NCBI GenBank assembly: GCA_037157565.1
Contig: JAZHRO010000012.1
Span: forward strand, 9,264,501-9,328,500
DNA: 64,000 nucleotides
DNA from: Thalassia testudinum
Lineage: Eukaryota > Streptophyta > Magnoliopsida > Alismatales > Hydrocharitaceae
Direction of reading: 5' to 3'
Of the stretch, positions 37,034-48,400 are shown one piece after another. Positions within the stretch are counted from its first letter, which is position 1; each line of letters opens with the position of its first letter. A program made the position numbers and the translations under genes. The notes under the pieces were generated by a model, which searched no databases, was not told the DNA's origin, and saw only the letters and a program-made list of their open reading frames with translations.

Positions 37034-38353
37034 TGACCGTCGCAAACATGTTTGTGATAATTCGTTCGTTGTAGCACATTTTACGACGTCAATTTTAAAT
37101 ATAAGTTTCGGACATGAGTCCGAGTGTCAAACACAGGGAGGCATGGAATCAGATCAGATATTCGCTTATATGTCACAAATATATGTCGATTTGTTCGCTT
37201 GCAAACCAGAGAGGAAGAGAGACAGATATGGTTAGAAATCCATGATAAACATATGAGAATAATATATCAAAGATCTATTAACTACCAAATGTTATGGTCA
37301 ACACAATAAAGATGAATGCTTAAATAAAATAGATGAACTACAACAATAAACAATTAAAACTAAATGCGAGGCAATGGATGGTATCGAGACAGCCACGACG
37401 GTGGAGGGACTTCCGTCGGTGGCTCGACATCTTCACAACCTTGCTTGGGAGCTCTATGAAGTGGTGGAAACTCCAAGGTAGAAGATTAGTGCAAATGGGA
37501 GGGGTATATCCCTTTTTATTATTGAAGAAAGGGCTCAAATTCGTCACCAGATCAATAGCGACATTCAAAATGTCGCTATAGACCCGCCACAAGCGTTGCC
37601 TTAGCCACCTCCCTCGCACCTTCAATGCACGCACAACTGCCATGCGATCTATGTGCACGCTGCTTAAGCTGTCAGATTGAAGATCGAACTGCTGAAATCA
37701 AACCTCAGCCGCTACTTGCGATCGTGCCCTGCGCCCACGTCAAATGGGGCATATGCTTCAGTGTGATTGCTCACGTGAGTAGCAAACGGCTGGAGGCATG
37801 CGATGCGACTGCTCCTCAGCCATAAATTTGATCGAACGATAGAATTCCAATTGGAGCGCGCAATGGGAGGCGCCTCTGGTGATTCGACCCCATGTCCGAT
37901 GAAGTGGAGACAATGCTCGACCGCTGTGCTATCTACGTGGATGGTCACGTGGATGGCTTCAGGCCTTTGTGGTGTCAGCCCTCCGATGGTTGATCTACGA
38001 TTGCGATTGCACCCACACGCGATGAAGAGGGAAAGCGGGGCACATAATCGTTGAAGGATTGGGTGCCACGTGTTGTGGAAGCTACGGAGGTCAGATTGAG
38101 GTGATTTTGAGTCTGTTGGACTCCGTTCGTCAAGCTGGATCCATCCGTATGGTCTGATTGCTCATCTAAGACCTCTCTCAATATGCATTTGCACACAAGA
38201 TCATTAAACATTAATTTTAAGCAATCTTAGTCACGAAATAACACAACAAGCATGCGATGCTCCCAAACCCACTATCATATGATATTATCGCACAAGTACC
38301 CTCAAAATTGACTTTAATTGATGATATTAACACTAATAATTGTAGAGTCATCA
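37034..38353 (-). repeat. 5' LTR of the X array (minus strand)
   Basis: On the minus strand it starts TGATGACTCTACAATTATTAG at 38353 and ends CGACGGTCA at 37034, 1,320 bp. It lacks about 60 bp present in the sister LTR near 22875-22935. A perfect hairpin ATAGCGACATT/AATGTCGCTAT lies at 37555-37579. To its right the sequence switches at once to the 3' end of element W. Confidence 0.8.
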
Positions 38354-38508
38354 GCAGACACCCAGATGCTATTGTGTCTCTGTAGTTCAAGTTTTAGTAG
38401 AAATTTTCTATGTTGAAAAATAACTGTTGCCCAAGAAATCTAATTCTAATTCTTTTATAAATAGCATGTAGTTTTGCTAGGGACTGACAAAATATAGGCA
38501 TGGAGGTG
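38354..38508 (+). mobile_element. 3' tail of element W
   Basis: GCAGACACCCAG and the following words match Y at 29491-29656. The hairpin TTTTGCTAG-GGA-CTGACAAAA (38472-38492) has a damaged right arm, and TAGGCATGGAGGTG abuts the LTR. Confidence 0.75.
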
Positions 38509-39653
38509 TGATGTACACACATCTAATTAACCTAAAATATTTATTTATGCATGTTTCTAGTGTCGTAGAAGCATTCATGCATTATAAATATTGCATAACA
38601 TGCATCGTCATGCATTTAGGTTAGATTGTATAAATTTTTGGTTAATTCTCCCTTTTTGTGGTCAGGGAATAAGGCAATATTTATTGGGGCCTCGAATTGA
38701 AGATCCAACCTTATGGATATGATCAGGGCGACGATTGGAGTTCAACGACTCCAAGATTGCTCCAATCGGACCTTTGTAGCATCAGATGCAGTCCGAGAAA
38801 GATCAGAGAACAAAGGGTTAAGGTGGTGAAAATCAGTACCTCAGATGAAATATCCAACTACACAGATGGGTTTGGTTCAACAAACCCAACCCAATGGCGT
38901 GAAAATCGATCCAATCCGACATCTGTGGCATCACCTATGAGCAAAAGAAGTTGGACGACCTAGATAGCACCATGTGGCGCCATCCTAGCTGCCCAACGCT
39001 ACCCGCAGGACTCTCTCTTCAACCGCTCAATCAATCTCAGTGGTTATCGAAGATTCAATGGCTAAGATTCAATCTCAATCACGCTTCAAATGCTTGAGAT
39101 TAAATGCTAGAGCGATCTCAACCGTTGGATCGCCATCCAACGGTCGAGAGCACGTGAGCATTAAAACCTAAACATAACAAAGTCGCATGCGTAGCGCGTT
39201 GGTCATGCACCCTTTCAAGCAACACGTGGCGTGTGTTCGAGATGCCAAGCACCTCAAATCAAGTGTCAGCGCAGTTGTGGGTGAAATTCACCCGTTGGAT
39301 GGTGATCAGGCAGCAGAGAAGGAGGCAACATGGAGACACGGATGAAGACGTGTGCTTCACGCGCAATTTGACACACGAATACACGCCCAATCTAACGCGG
39401 GCGTGCATTACACTGAAGATGAAGAGGCTTGTGCTCATTTAAGCCATCATATCTCTCGATCGGACAATTGAGGATGCATGCATGTGATGAGGCATTCCAG
39501 CAGTTGAAGGCAAAGAGGCGAGGTTGTGTGCATGCTTCAACAACGTGGGCCTTTAGTGACGTTTATATCCGTCACTAAAGACCCTAACAATTAATGTGTA
39601 AAGCCTTAAAAGATGTTTTTGCCCCCAATTTCTACAACCATAAAGGGGGACCC
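38509..39653 (+). repeat. Truncated 3' LTR of element W
   Basis: It starts TGATGTACACACATCTAATT and shares the Y-type order of words. At 39551-39580 is a perfect 11-bp hairpin CTTTAGTGACG/CGTCACTAAAG. A TATA-like CATAAAGGGG follows near 39639, and then the LTR is cut by LTR A2a. The downstream half is not found next to A2. Confidence 0.75.
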
Positions 39654-41713
39654 TGATGGGACCATCATGAGTCATAACTAACTCAATTTGATCTGATTAA
39701 GTCATTAAATGCCCCTACATAACCATCAAAAGGCCATAATTCATTACAAATCCTTTAAGAGAGAAATATAAGAAACCAGGGTTAAAACTATAATTTTACC
39801 ATCATATCTTGAATACAGAATAATCATGGGTTTTCTAAGGGGTTAATTAAGGGTCAAACGAACTTAAGAGTCTAACAAGTGGGTTAGTACAGACAAAAAA
39901 GGATTTTTGTGTGTTTTGAGAATTAAATCACTTCTGAAACCCTAAAAATAGACCTGCTTAATTAACTGAGGTTTTGGTCAGGATAAAATTCACCAAAACC
40001 CTCTAAAATTCATATAAAAATATTCTATAGGGTTTGGTACCTTCAATTTGACCATCAGAACCCATCTTGGCTCAAAATAGAGTCTCAGACAAACATTTAT
40101 CCTAATTTCGGTAATTATGCAAATTACCTAGTAAAACTAGGTCAAAACCAAAATTCAACTTCACCATTGAATTCCTTAGGTCCAAATTAGATTCGTACCA
40201 AAATTTGGGCCCAATATGAGATCATCTTAACCTAGTTTGCAATTTGGTCTTGTCTGACTCTTTTATCTTACACACATGCCCCCAACTTTTGAATCCTTGA
40301 CAAATAGGTTCCCAACTTTATTGTCTCCTTCTTCAAATAAGTCCCTGCCACCATGAAATCCTAATCCTAAAGCTCAGGCGACCTTGAGTTAGCAAGATCT
40401 CCGTGATTTCTTAACGAATCCCTCTCAAAATTGAAAGGGAAACTCGTTAAGTAATTGCCTTCCTTTTCAACCAGTTCCAAAGCTCTAGATCTCGCCCAAA
40501 TCCTCATGCGAATCCTTCAAAGGAGTGGGTCTCCTATTTCGACGACCTTCCAAGCTTGTGAAGTTTGCTTCCCAATCTCTAATCACCCTCTCACAGCCTA
40601 TATAAGACTTCTCAAGGTAGATCGTGCCTCACTGCTATGTTTTGGCCCAAAAAACCTCTTCAAACTCCTTTCCCGGCCATCTCCACCCTAGCTCCAGCGA
40701 GCCTCCTCCTTTATCGTCCTACGGCCTCCCAACGACCAAATTGGGAGCTTCTCCTTCCTCCCCGACTTTCTCCGCCTCTCCACAATCACATCAGAGATGC
40801 CCTAGCCCCTTCTTCCTCGTTGTCTCCCTCGTCGGAGAATCCTTCATCCATGATGCTAGCCAACCACAGCTAACGCCGCCCCCCCCCTTCATCCATTAGA
40901 GTAGCTAGTTAGGTTTAGTTAGCATTGTAGATTAGTTTTCCCTGTCTTTATCCTCAATTCAACCCCCGGCTCGACACGCTCACCCTCGTCTTCTCCACAT
41001 CCGGCAACCACTCCAACAAGGCAGTTCCACTACTACACAACTCCATCCGCCTCGCCAAAACCTTCTACACCCTCGCGACATCCACCCACACAAAACCCCT
41101 CTCCTATTGCATCCTCTCGCTCACCCAAACATGCCCCCGAACAACCCACCTTCGCATGGCCATCTCCGTCTCCACAAGCCACCTACACGCACTCTCACTC
41201 CACGCTACACCACCACCACATTCGTTGTCCCTCCGCGATACTGTTGAGCCATCTGACGCGACCGTGAGGCCCTTTTTCTTGCATTTCAAGTACCTGGTCT
41301 TCCACGCCATTAGCGACGAGCTCAAGTTAAGCTCGTAGCGTTCTTTAACTGCTGCACGGCCCAGATCCCATGCCCAGGTGTCGCAGCTACATCCCAGGAA
41401 TCATCCCAGGTCTTCAATTAGAAGCCATACTCTTAGCAGTTGCCCTGATGGAGCGAGCAATCCAGTCGCAGACACACGCAAAGAGGGTGGGACATTTAGT
41501 CCCACCTCAGAAATCACTGAGTGTTTAGCACCACATAAATTGATTTTGTACTGTAGGCTTATCGCCTCAGACACAAGGGGGTGAGGTCCCCACTCAACCA
41601 ACACACGCCACGCCCGTGACACTGCTCACATGGGTCTGGCACTCACCCAATTACCCACCTAAGCCTACTCTCACACCTCAGCTGCCATTCATGGCCAACA
41701 GCCCCAGTCTCAG
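39654..41713 (+). repeat. Athila-like LTR fragment A2a (5' part)
   Basis: It starts TGATGGGACCATCATGAG, like other Athila-type LTRs here, and follows A1 and the complete element through CATAACTAACTC, a TATA box CTATATAAG (about 40598-40606) and the GTCCCACCTCAGAAAT words (about 41497). The last several hundred bases of a normal LTR are missing. The right end is vague because it runs into the tRNA-like segment. Confidence 0.7.
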
Positions 41714-41809
41714 GTCACACTGGTGACCCGGGTTCAATCCCCGGCAATGGCATGAGTATTCCTACCTATCACGCAGGCAACTCAGGTTCGATCCCCGGCA
41801 ATGGCACCA
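41714..41809 (-). promoter_or_regulatory. Extended primer binding site with two tRNA-Asp-derived segments
   Basis: Read on the plus strand, 41755-41809 follows plant tRNA-Asp from about nucleotide 21 to the terminal CCA (AGTATTCC, CTATCACGC, GGTTCGATCC, then a CCA end). There are about nine differences in 55, nearly all transitions. Just left, 41714-41752 is a second 3'-half copy (GTCACAC, GACCCGGGTTCAATCC). On the minus strand the CCA end lies three bases after the LTR end at 41813, exactly where a primer site belongs. A usual primer site copies only 18 nt. This is not a tRNA gene: both copies lack the 5' half and the last copy includes CCA. Confidence 0.7.
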
Positions 41810-41812
41810 AAA

Positions 41813-42150
41813 TGTTTGCCGAGCGAGATCAATGTTATAAATGATGCATCGTAGTATAGGTCAAAATCGCTTGAAAACAAATAAAATTTATAACTCGAAT
41901 TCAAAAGAGTATCTGAGGTCAAACACAGGGAACAAATAGGAATTCAATCTCTAATCTCAATAAATAATGTAAATGAGCACAAGATTCAAGCCAAATAATA
42001 CCAAGAAATGAATAATAATTACTCAGAAATGATAATCAATATAAAGCATGAGTTTAACAATGGCAAAAGGAATCTCAAAGCAAAAACAATGGTGATTTAG
42101 ATCACCAATTATTCAATTTAAGCATATATGCATTGAGTCAAAAGCTCCCT
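41813..42150 (-). repeat. 3' end of an Athila-like LTR (minus strand)
   Basis: On the minus strand it runs to a CA end at 41813, next to the primer site. Words near 42090 (GGTGATCTAAATCACCATTG on the minus strand) match the end region of LTR A1 near 3263. It also has the GTTCCCTGTGTTTGACCTC words found near the end of most LTRs here. The break with the next, plus-strand fragment is near 42150. Confidence 0.7.
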
Positions 42151-43710
42151 ATTCCCCTTCCTCCGGCCCTCAAGACCGTTGCTCCGGCGACCTTCTTCGA
42201 TCCTCCTCCTTCGATCATCCAACGACCAAATTGGTTGGCTCTCTCGACTTCTCTTTTCGTTGCGACCCTCCCTAACCAATAGGAGGTCGTGCCTCTGCCT
42301 TCGTCGTCGTTGCGGCTTCGTCGATCTCCCTATCTTCTCCAGCGTTGGTCGACCAAAACCAGCTGCCTCTGCCTCTCTCCCACATAGCTAAGTCCTTCTA
42401 TCACTCTCTCTCTCACTCTACTTCTTTTTCTCGCACTCACAACACACTCACGACCGCCAACCATTCCTCTCCCCCTCCATCTTCTCCACCTCCGGCAAGG
42501 GCTCCAGTGAGCCTGTGCCACAGCCATAGTCCACCAAATAGCCCTGTGCCACCTCCATAAGTTCCGCCGCATCACCCTCTACAAAAGCCCTCAACCTATT
42601 TCGTGATTCACCCACTAGGACACCTCCCCAAACTCAATCACTTCCACTTCACCTTTTCAAGGTTGTCAGGCTTCCACCATCACTCGCACCACACGCTGCA
42701 CCCACCCACACACTCGTCGAGACCCAACGATTCCTTTGGACTGTTTTGATGTGGTTGAAAGGCCTTATCTTCTGTTTCAGGTTCCAGGTAGGAGCTCCGC
42801 CGCCACGTCATCTTCTTCGACCTCAGCTGTAGCAACCAGGCCGTGTTCTTCAATGTTCTCTTCCCTAGGCATTGCAGACACCTTCAAGGAATAGCCCCAG
42901 CTCCTCAATTGTAGCTGCCTAGGTCGCTTGCACCATCAATTCAGACGCCCTTCAGTTGCAGCTCTTGCGGGATTTCGCAAGGGATAGTAGGGGGACTTTA
43001 GTCCCATATCGGAAACAAACGAAGCTTGCGTAGGGGATAAGTTGAATTCGTGCTAGTGGCTTATCGCCTCAGCAGGCAAAGGGGGTGAGGTCCCCGCTCA
43101 TGCATGTGCATACGCACGCCCTTGCCCGCACTCACGCCTCGCGAGTCTGGGCCTTGGTCCGTTTACCCGGATACCTAGGTCTGTTCTAGTTCGCCTGATT
43201 CTGAGAGAGAAAGAAGAGAAAGAGAGAGGGGAGGGGGGTTTTGCTCTGCCGCCCTCCTCTAAACACTTAGTAATTTCTGAGGGAGTCCTTTACCTCTACT
43301 GGTGTTGGTGCTGAGCTCTGTGTTGTGCCTTCTCTTAAGCTCAAGGAGGTATAAGAAGAGAGAAAGGGAAGGAAAGGGGAAGGGTGCCCTCTTGGCACTG
43401 AGAGTTCCATCGTCTGATCTTTCAAGGGAGTGCACTGAGAGTTCATTCTCTCCCTATTTTATCTTTATTTGTATTATTCTTTCTCTCTCTTCTATTAATT
43501 ATTCTTTAAGTAGATAGCTAGCGTAGATTTAATTCAACCAGCTAATCTGCTTCATGACAATAATCATAAACATGATTTTTGATCAAACGTTTGCCTCCCC
43601 GTATTCAACCCAAAACTCACCAGAGTTTCAGTTAAATTATCTATTCGATGGATTTTTACACGACTACAATGACAGGGTTTTCAAAACTCAAATTCTTAGC
43701 ATTGAAATCA
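42151..43710 (+). repeat. Athila-like LTR fragment A2b (3' part)
   Basis: A plus-strand LTR piece that begins in the GC-rich part (CCAACGACCAAATTGG as in A2a near 40733). It repeats the GTCCCA-TC-GGAAA and CTTATCGCCTCAG words and ends ATTGAAATCA at 43710. No primer site follows, and no target duplication matches A2a, so A2a and A2b were brought together by rearrangement. Confidence 0.65.
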
Positions 43711-44639
43711 TGTTCAACACTCCCTGCGAACGACCTCGAACTCACATTGTTTTCGAGCTTTATAAATATAAGTGTTTGTTGCATTTTTTCAACTATACTA
43801 CAATGCAAGTATATTTATTAAGAGATGACTCAAATGCCTTAAACAAGCCCCGCTACTCACCGGATTTTGGCTATAGCTTTGGCCTTTCAAGATCGATTTT
43901 CAGGGCAGGTTTAGGGAGATGCTAGCCTCCCTACAACTCTTTGGTTAGGCTTAGCAACCAACTGGGATAACAGGATGTGTGGCTCAAGGTTTGGTTCTTT
44001 CTCGACCAGTGGGTGGGTCATTGTCTATCTGTGGTTCAATGTACATAGCGCTTATACATGTTCATACTACACGACGTAGCCGCCACCCCTTTCCGTAATG
44101 ACCCCAGGGTGATGGAGAGTAGTGACTTGAGGGGTATAAGCCATCTTCTTGGATAGGAAGGTGGCTTATACCAGTCTTGCACCGCAGGAAGTTACACGAA
44201 ATCATCTCGTTCCCTGAGACATCGATTGACAGATTATGGACTATAACAACTTGAGCTCCAATGTACAAAACGAAACTGGATAACAAGAGGTCTAATAAAT
44301 GGATTAGTTAAAGCTATAGTACCTTTTTGTTACTGTTGCACTATGTTGTTTCTGTTTCTACTCTACTCAATTTTTACTGATGTGTTTTGGGTTCCATACT
44401 CAGGTATATTGTGGCAATTCACAAGTTGATTTTCACTATGCATTTCTTTGAGCTTATAAACTTATAGTCTACAGTAAATCCTCTAGCTAGTACAAAATTT
44501 TTGTTCATTTAATTAATGCAATTTGATTAGTTTGTCGGCTAGGTTTATATTTTATGATTATGTGTTGGGTGACTACGATCTTGTGGACAATTACTGCTCG
44601 TTGTTAGCACACGGCGACCCACGTTATGTTGCTTGGTGG
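43711..44639. other. Unassigned region with one hairpin
   Basis: About 0.9 kb that I cannot match to other parts of the window, apart from LTR-end-like words near 43715-43790. It has no convincing ORF. A 16-bp inverted repeat GGTATAAGCC(A)TCTTC / GGAAGGTGGCTTATACC lies at 44133-44172. Probably another decayed retroelement. Confidence 0.4.
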
Positions 44640-44878
44640 GACTCGGGTCATCATACGTGGCACCATCCTAACTGTTCATCTTCTACTCATAGATGATGCC
44701 ACAGATGTTGGAATAGGTCGATTTTTGCATTGTTGGGCTACGATCATCAACCAAATCCACCCGTGCGGTTGGATTTATCATTTGAAGTTTCGAATTGCGT
44801 TACCTTGCCCATTCGCCGTTGCTCTACCTTGGATTGCATATGATGCTACAGGACTCCGATCAAGGCAACTTCAGAGGC
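44640..44878 (-). repeat. Old Y-like LTR, part 1 (minus strand)
   Basis: On the minus strand it matches Y and W LTRs (GTGGCATC, TGGATTTGGTTGATGATCG-like words, CCTCTGAAG). It is interrupted at 44878 by a solo LTR and continues at 46528-46758. Rejoined, the break reads through as in Y near 23960. Confidence 0.65.
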
Positions 44879-44883
44879 ATTAG

Positions 44884-45142
44884 TGGTGAGCGAGATTTTG
44901 TACATGAAAATATTTGAGTTGAAAACCCATCATCGTAGTGCGTAGAAATCCGCTATAAGATAAAATTTATAACCGAAGCTCGAGGTGAGCCCCGGGTCGA
45001 ACACAGGGAGGGAACATTTGGTTTGTGAAATTCATGCTTTCAATTTTATTTGTTTTTGGTATTTTTATCTTTTGCGATTTTTTTAGTATTTTTATAAGAC
45101 AAGAGATCAGATCAACAAAAACTTTATCTAGCTAATCTACTT

Positions 45143-45173
<31 letters not shown>

Positions 45174-46522
45174 AAATATTTCATAGATCAAGCAATGTCT
45201 ATTACAACTAATTAAAACTACACTAGAAAAGTGATAAAAGATAGATAGAGGTGAGAAGAATCCCCCTCGACGTCGCTTGGAGGATGACTCACTTTAACGG
45301 TGCTTGGATAAAGGTAATGGGAAGTTGGACGAAGAAGAACGGATTCGGAGGATGGAGGGCAGGACAGGACAACATCGCAGCGAGGATCTACTTCCCGAAT
45401 GTGGTGAGAGGACGGCCACAGGATGCTCCACGAAGGGGGGTGAGAAGCGGGAAAAAATATTTCTTTTCTACTCTAGAGGAGCATCCCTGGGTTGGGACAA
45501 GCTCTCTGTAGAGCCTCGGAGGTGGTAAGGGAGAGAAAGGAAGAGATAAAGATGTGTTGAGGGGGGTGGAGGCCTTTTTATAATGGAAGGGAGGAGGTAA
45601 ACAAAACTGGTACGGGTCAAAAGGGACATTTAAAACATCACTGAAGACCCACTGCTTTTTTCGCTAAAGATCAATGTGCCCGCATGCGGTTCTCGTGCAC
45701 TGGCATGCACTAGCGCTGCTACACGCTCCGTACGCCCGTGTCCTGCGCATCCGTGCCATGCGCTACTGGCACTGGCTGGTGTTGCACGCTTCACACACTA
45801 GGCACTACACGTGCACTGTACTGCAATTGGCACTGCTCAATTGGAGATTTGGGGGTTGCAGGTCTCAAACCCGCGACCTCCCCTTTGTGATAGGGCTTGA
45901 GACCACTACGATATCCTTCCCTTTGTGTCAAGAAGATGAACACCTTGCTTGAGCGACGTGGAGCTTCCATGGCCATTGGATCTTCATCCAACGGCGTAGA
46001 TCTATTGGCCAAATAGAGAGGGGGAGCAGTGGTGGCTCATGGGTAACCTGGATGATGCCTTGTTGCATCATCTGGGTTGTCCATTTTTTTTCTTCATAGA
46101 TGATTCTATAGATGTCGGATTGAGTCGATTTTTTTTGTCTTTGGGTTGCGATCATTGACCCGAATCCATGCTTGCAGGTGGATTTATCTTTTGAAACTTT
46201 GAATTACGTCACCTTGGCCCTTGGCCATTGATCTTCCTTGAATTGCATAAGGTGCTATGAAACTCCGATCAAGGCGATTTCAAAGGCGTTAGATACGGAT
46301 CATCGTCCTGATCAGATCTGAATAGTTGGATCTTCAATCTGAGGCCCTGAAAAATATCACCTTCTCCCTTAGCCATAAAAAAGAGTGAATTAACCTATAA
46401 TTTATACATATTCTAAATGCATAATGATGCATGCTATACAATATTTATAATATGGAATGCAATGTTAAGCTTAGAAACTTGCATAAATAGACATTTTATC
46501 ATGAATAAATGTGTATTTATCA
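44884..46522 (-). repeat. Solo LTR, Y-related (minus strand), TSD ATTAG
   Basis: 1,639 bp, starting TGATAAATACACATTTATTC on the minus strand at 46522 and ending CTCACCA at 44884. A perfect target duplication ATTAG lies at 44879-44883 and 46523-46527. The minus-strand TATA box TTATAAAAAGG is at 45574-45584, an (AG)n run is near 45150-45173, and the GTGTTCGACCC words are near the end. Confidence 0.88.
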
Positions 46523-46758
46523 ATTAGTCTCCAATCATTGTCCTGGTCAAATCTGTACAGTTGGATCGTTAATCTGAGGCCCCGAAATAAATCTCCTTCT
46601 CTCTAGCCACAAAAAGAAGTGAATTAGCCTATAGTATATACAAGCTATTCTAAATGCAGAATGATTCATGCTATGCAATATTTATAATGCTAAATGCATC
46701 TATGAGTCTTAGGAACATGCACAATTAGACATTTTATCTTAAATAGATGTGTATAGAT
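46523..46758 (-). repeat. Old Y-like LTR, part 2 (minus strand)
   Basis: It begins with the target-site copy and carries the LTR start TGATCTATACACATCTATTT on the minus strand at 46758. It is the start of the LTR whose inner part is 44640-44878. No purine module follows to its right. Confidence 0.65.
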
Positions 46759-47003
46759 CATCATGCATTTTCCTTTCTTCTAGGTTAGCCAAGGTTTAGA
46801 TGATGAATCTAGATCCCGCATACCCTAACAAACCCAAAAATGAACAAAGTCAGATAAAACAATAAAAATATCTATCTAATCAGGCAAGGATCCTAATAAT
46901 GCAAGAAAGCCTAATGCATGCCTAATATTATAGTGCGGGTGCAAAATACCTAGGAACTAGTTGTGAAATGTATATAAGAATGATAATAAACAGGAGTTTA
47001 TCA
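46759..47003 (-). repeat. Start of a G-like LTR (minus strand)
   Basis: On the minus strand it starts TGATAAACTCCTGTTTATTATC at 47003, like LTR G (TGATAAACGCCAGTTTATC at 60706). CTAATGCATGCCTA near 46910 is also shared in order with G. The rest is missing. Confidence 0.55.
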
Positions 47004-48260
47004 ATACACCCACAAATTCAAAAATAAAATTAATAACAAAAATGTTGAAGAGTCTGAATTAAGGTCATATTAAGTTAGTAGGCCTCATTCATCACCAACC
47101 ACAAGGATGTACTTGAAATCTTAAAATAAAGACTCAACAACACTCAAGTATTAACCAAAATACAAATTGACTTATCCTGTCAAACTTCGATCAACCTCAA
47201 TTTTGGGCCTTAAGTGTAGATTCACCTGAAAGTTCGAACAGTGTCAGAAGGATTGCGCATCTATGCATGTAATCGATAACCAGCATTATGAATACGTTAC
47301 TCTTTCTAGAAAATCAAGTTTTCATCAAGGCATGAATCTACCCACCACGCATCCCACTTCAGATTTTCCTTACTACAAGCAAAAATCATTGCCCCACTCT
47401 GTTTCTAATGGAAGCCCTACACTTCGATGCCTTAGGACGATGCTGTAACAAGCACCTTCCTAGCTAAGCCTTGCACTTCAACATCTCTAAATGACACAGT
47501 AAGAGGTACTCGGTCATATTGCTAGTGTATACTTAGATATACAAATCTCTCTATTCTCTATTTTTCTTTCTATTTTTTCTTAAAGATAAGGGACTCCTCT
47601 CAAATGGTTCAAGAACATGTCATTAGTGAAAACATATACAGATGAAGGTACAAGGTTATAATCTACAATACCCTACATTTAAGGAGCATATCCAGTGTAA
47701 CATAACAGTCATGCGTGTGAGGGTCTTAGAATTATATTTGAAATTAAGTTCGATTTTAATGATTGGACCCTCAAATCTCACACCCTCCTAAAAACATGGC
47801 TATTTATTAATGTTTTTCCTATAAGTCAGCCAATGTGCAAGCATAGAGGTGAGATATTCAGGCTTCAAAAACATCAAATCCAAAGGGTGGAAGACAAATA
47901 AGCCAAGTACTTCCTATTCCATTAGCTTAATACCTTAGCAAACCAGACACCTCAAGGACTTGGAAACAAATTCAATTGTTAGTAAATACTCAAGTCGAAT
48001 AAGTAAAAAATGACCTATAGAGTTTAAATGAAAGATCTCTAATATACTCCTATTATCAAAGACTCCTAAAAACTTAAGTAACATCACCCTTACCTAACTC
48101 AGAACTCAACATAACTTTATCAAAACTTGAGTAAAACTCAACCAAAACCATTTCATACTTTTGTTTTTATAAAACTACAACAAAATTTCATTAGACTAGA
48201 TATATGTATGAAAACTAAATGAAAAAGTACTAATCCCATGCCTATTTCATGAAATGTCTT
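47004..48260 (-). mobile_element. 3' tail of a G-like element (minus strand)
   Basis: AT-rich and non-coding. Words such as AGACTCAACAACACTCAAGT (about 47125) match the tails at 23345 and 52210. AATCCCATGCCTATTTC near 48233 is the minus-strand GGCATGGG central motif. The order fits a retrotransposon tail, but decay is heavy. Confidence 0.5.
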
Positions 48261-48400
48261 GATTATATATAAGCTCATAAATTAACATGCATGAGAAATG
48301 GGAGATATCACCTATATGCTCATAAATATGCCTATTTTAAGTATTTCTAAACATACCTAGTGTCACAAATGCATCATCCATCTTATATGGTTCAGATGAC
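48261..48400. other. Short AT-rich spacer
   Basis: No feature recognised. It has direct repeats of ATGCTCATAAAT-like words near 48268 and 48319. Confidence 0.4.

Noticed and set aside
41714..41809. A tRNA-Asp gene or pair of tRNA genes
   Set aside because: Both segments lack the 5' half, the second includes CCA, which plant tRNA genes do not encode, and the place is exactly that of a primer binding site beside an LTR end.
42179..43110. A2b as the continuation of A2a interrupted by an insertion with a target duplication
   Set aside because: Both pieces contain the same LTR segment (GTCCCA-TC-GGAAA to CTTATCGCCTC), so they overlap and must come from two LTRs. No matching 5-mers were found.
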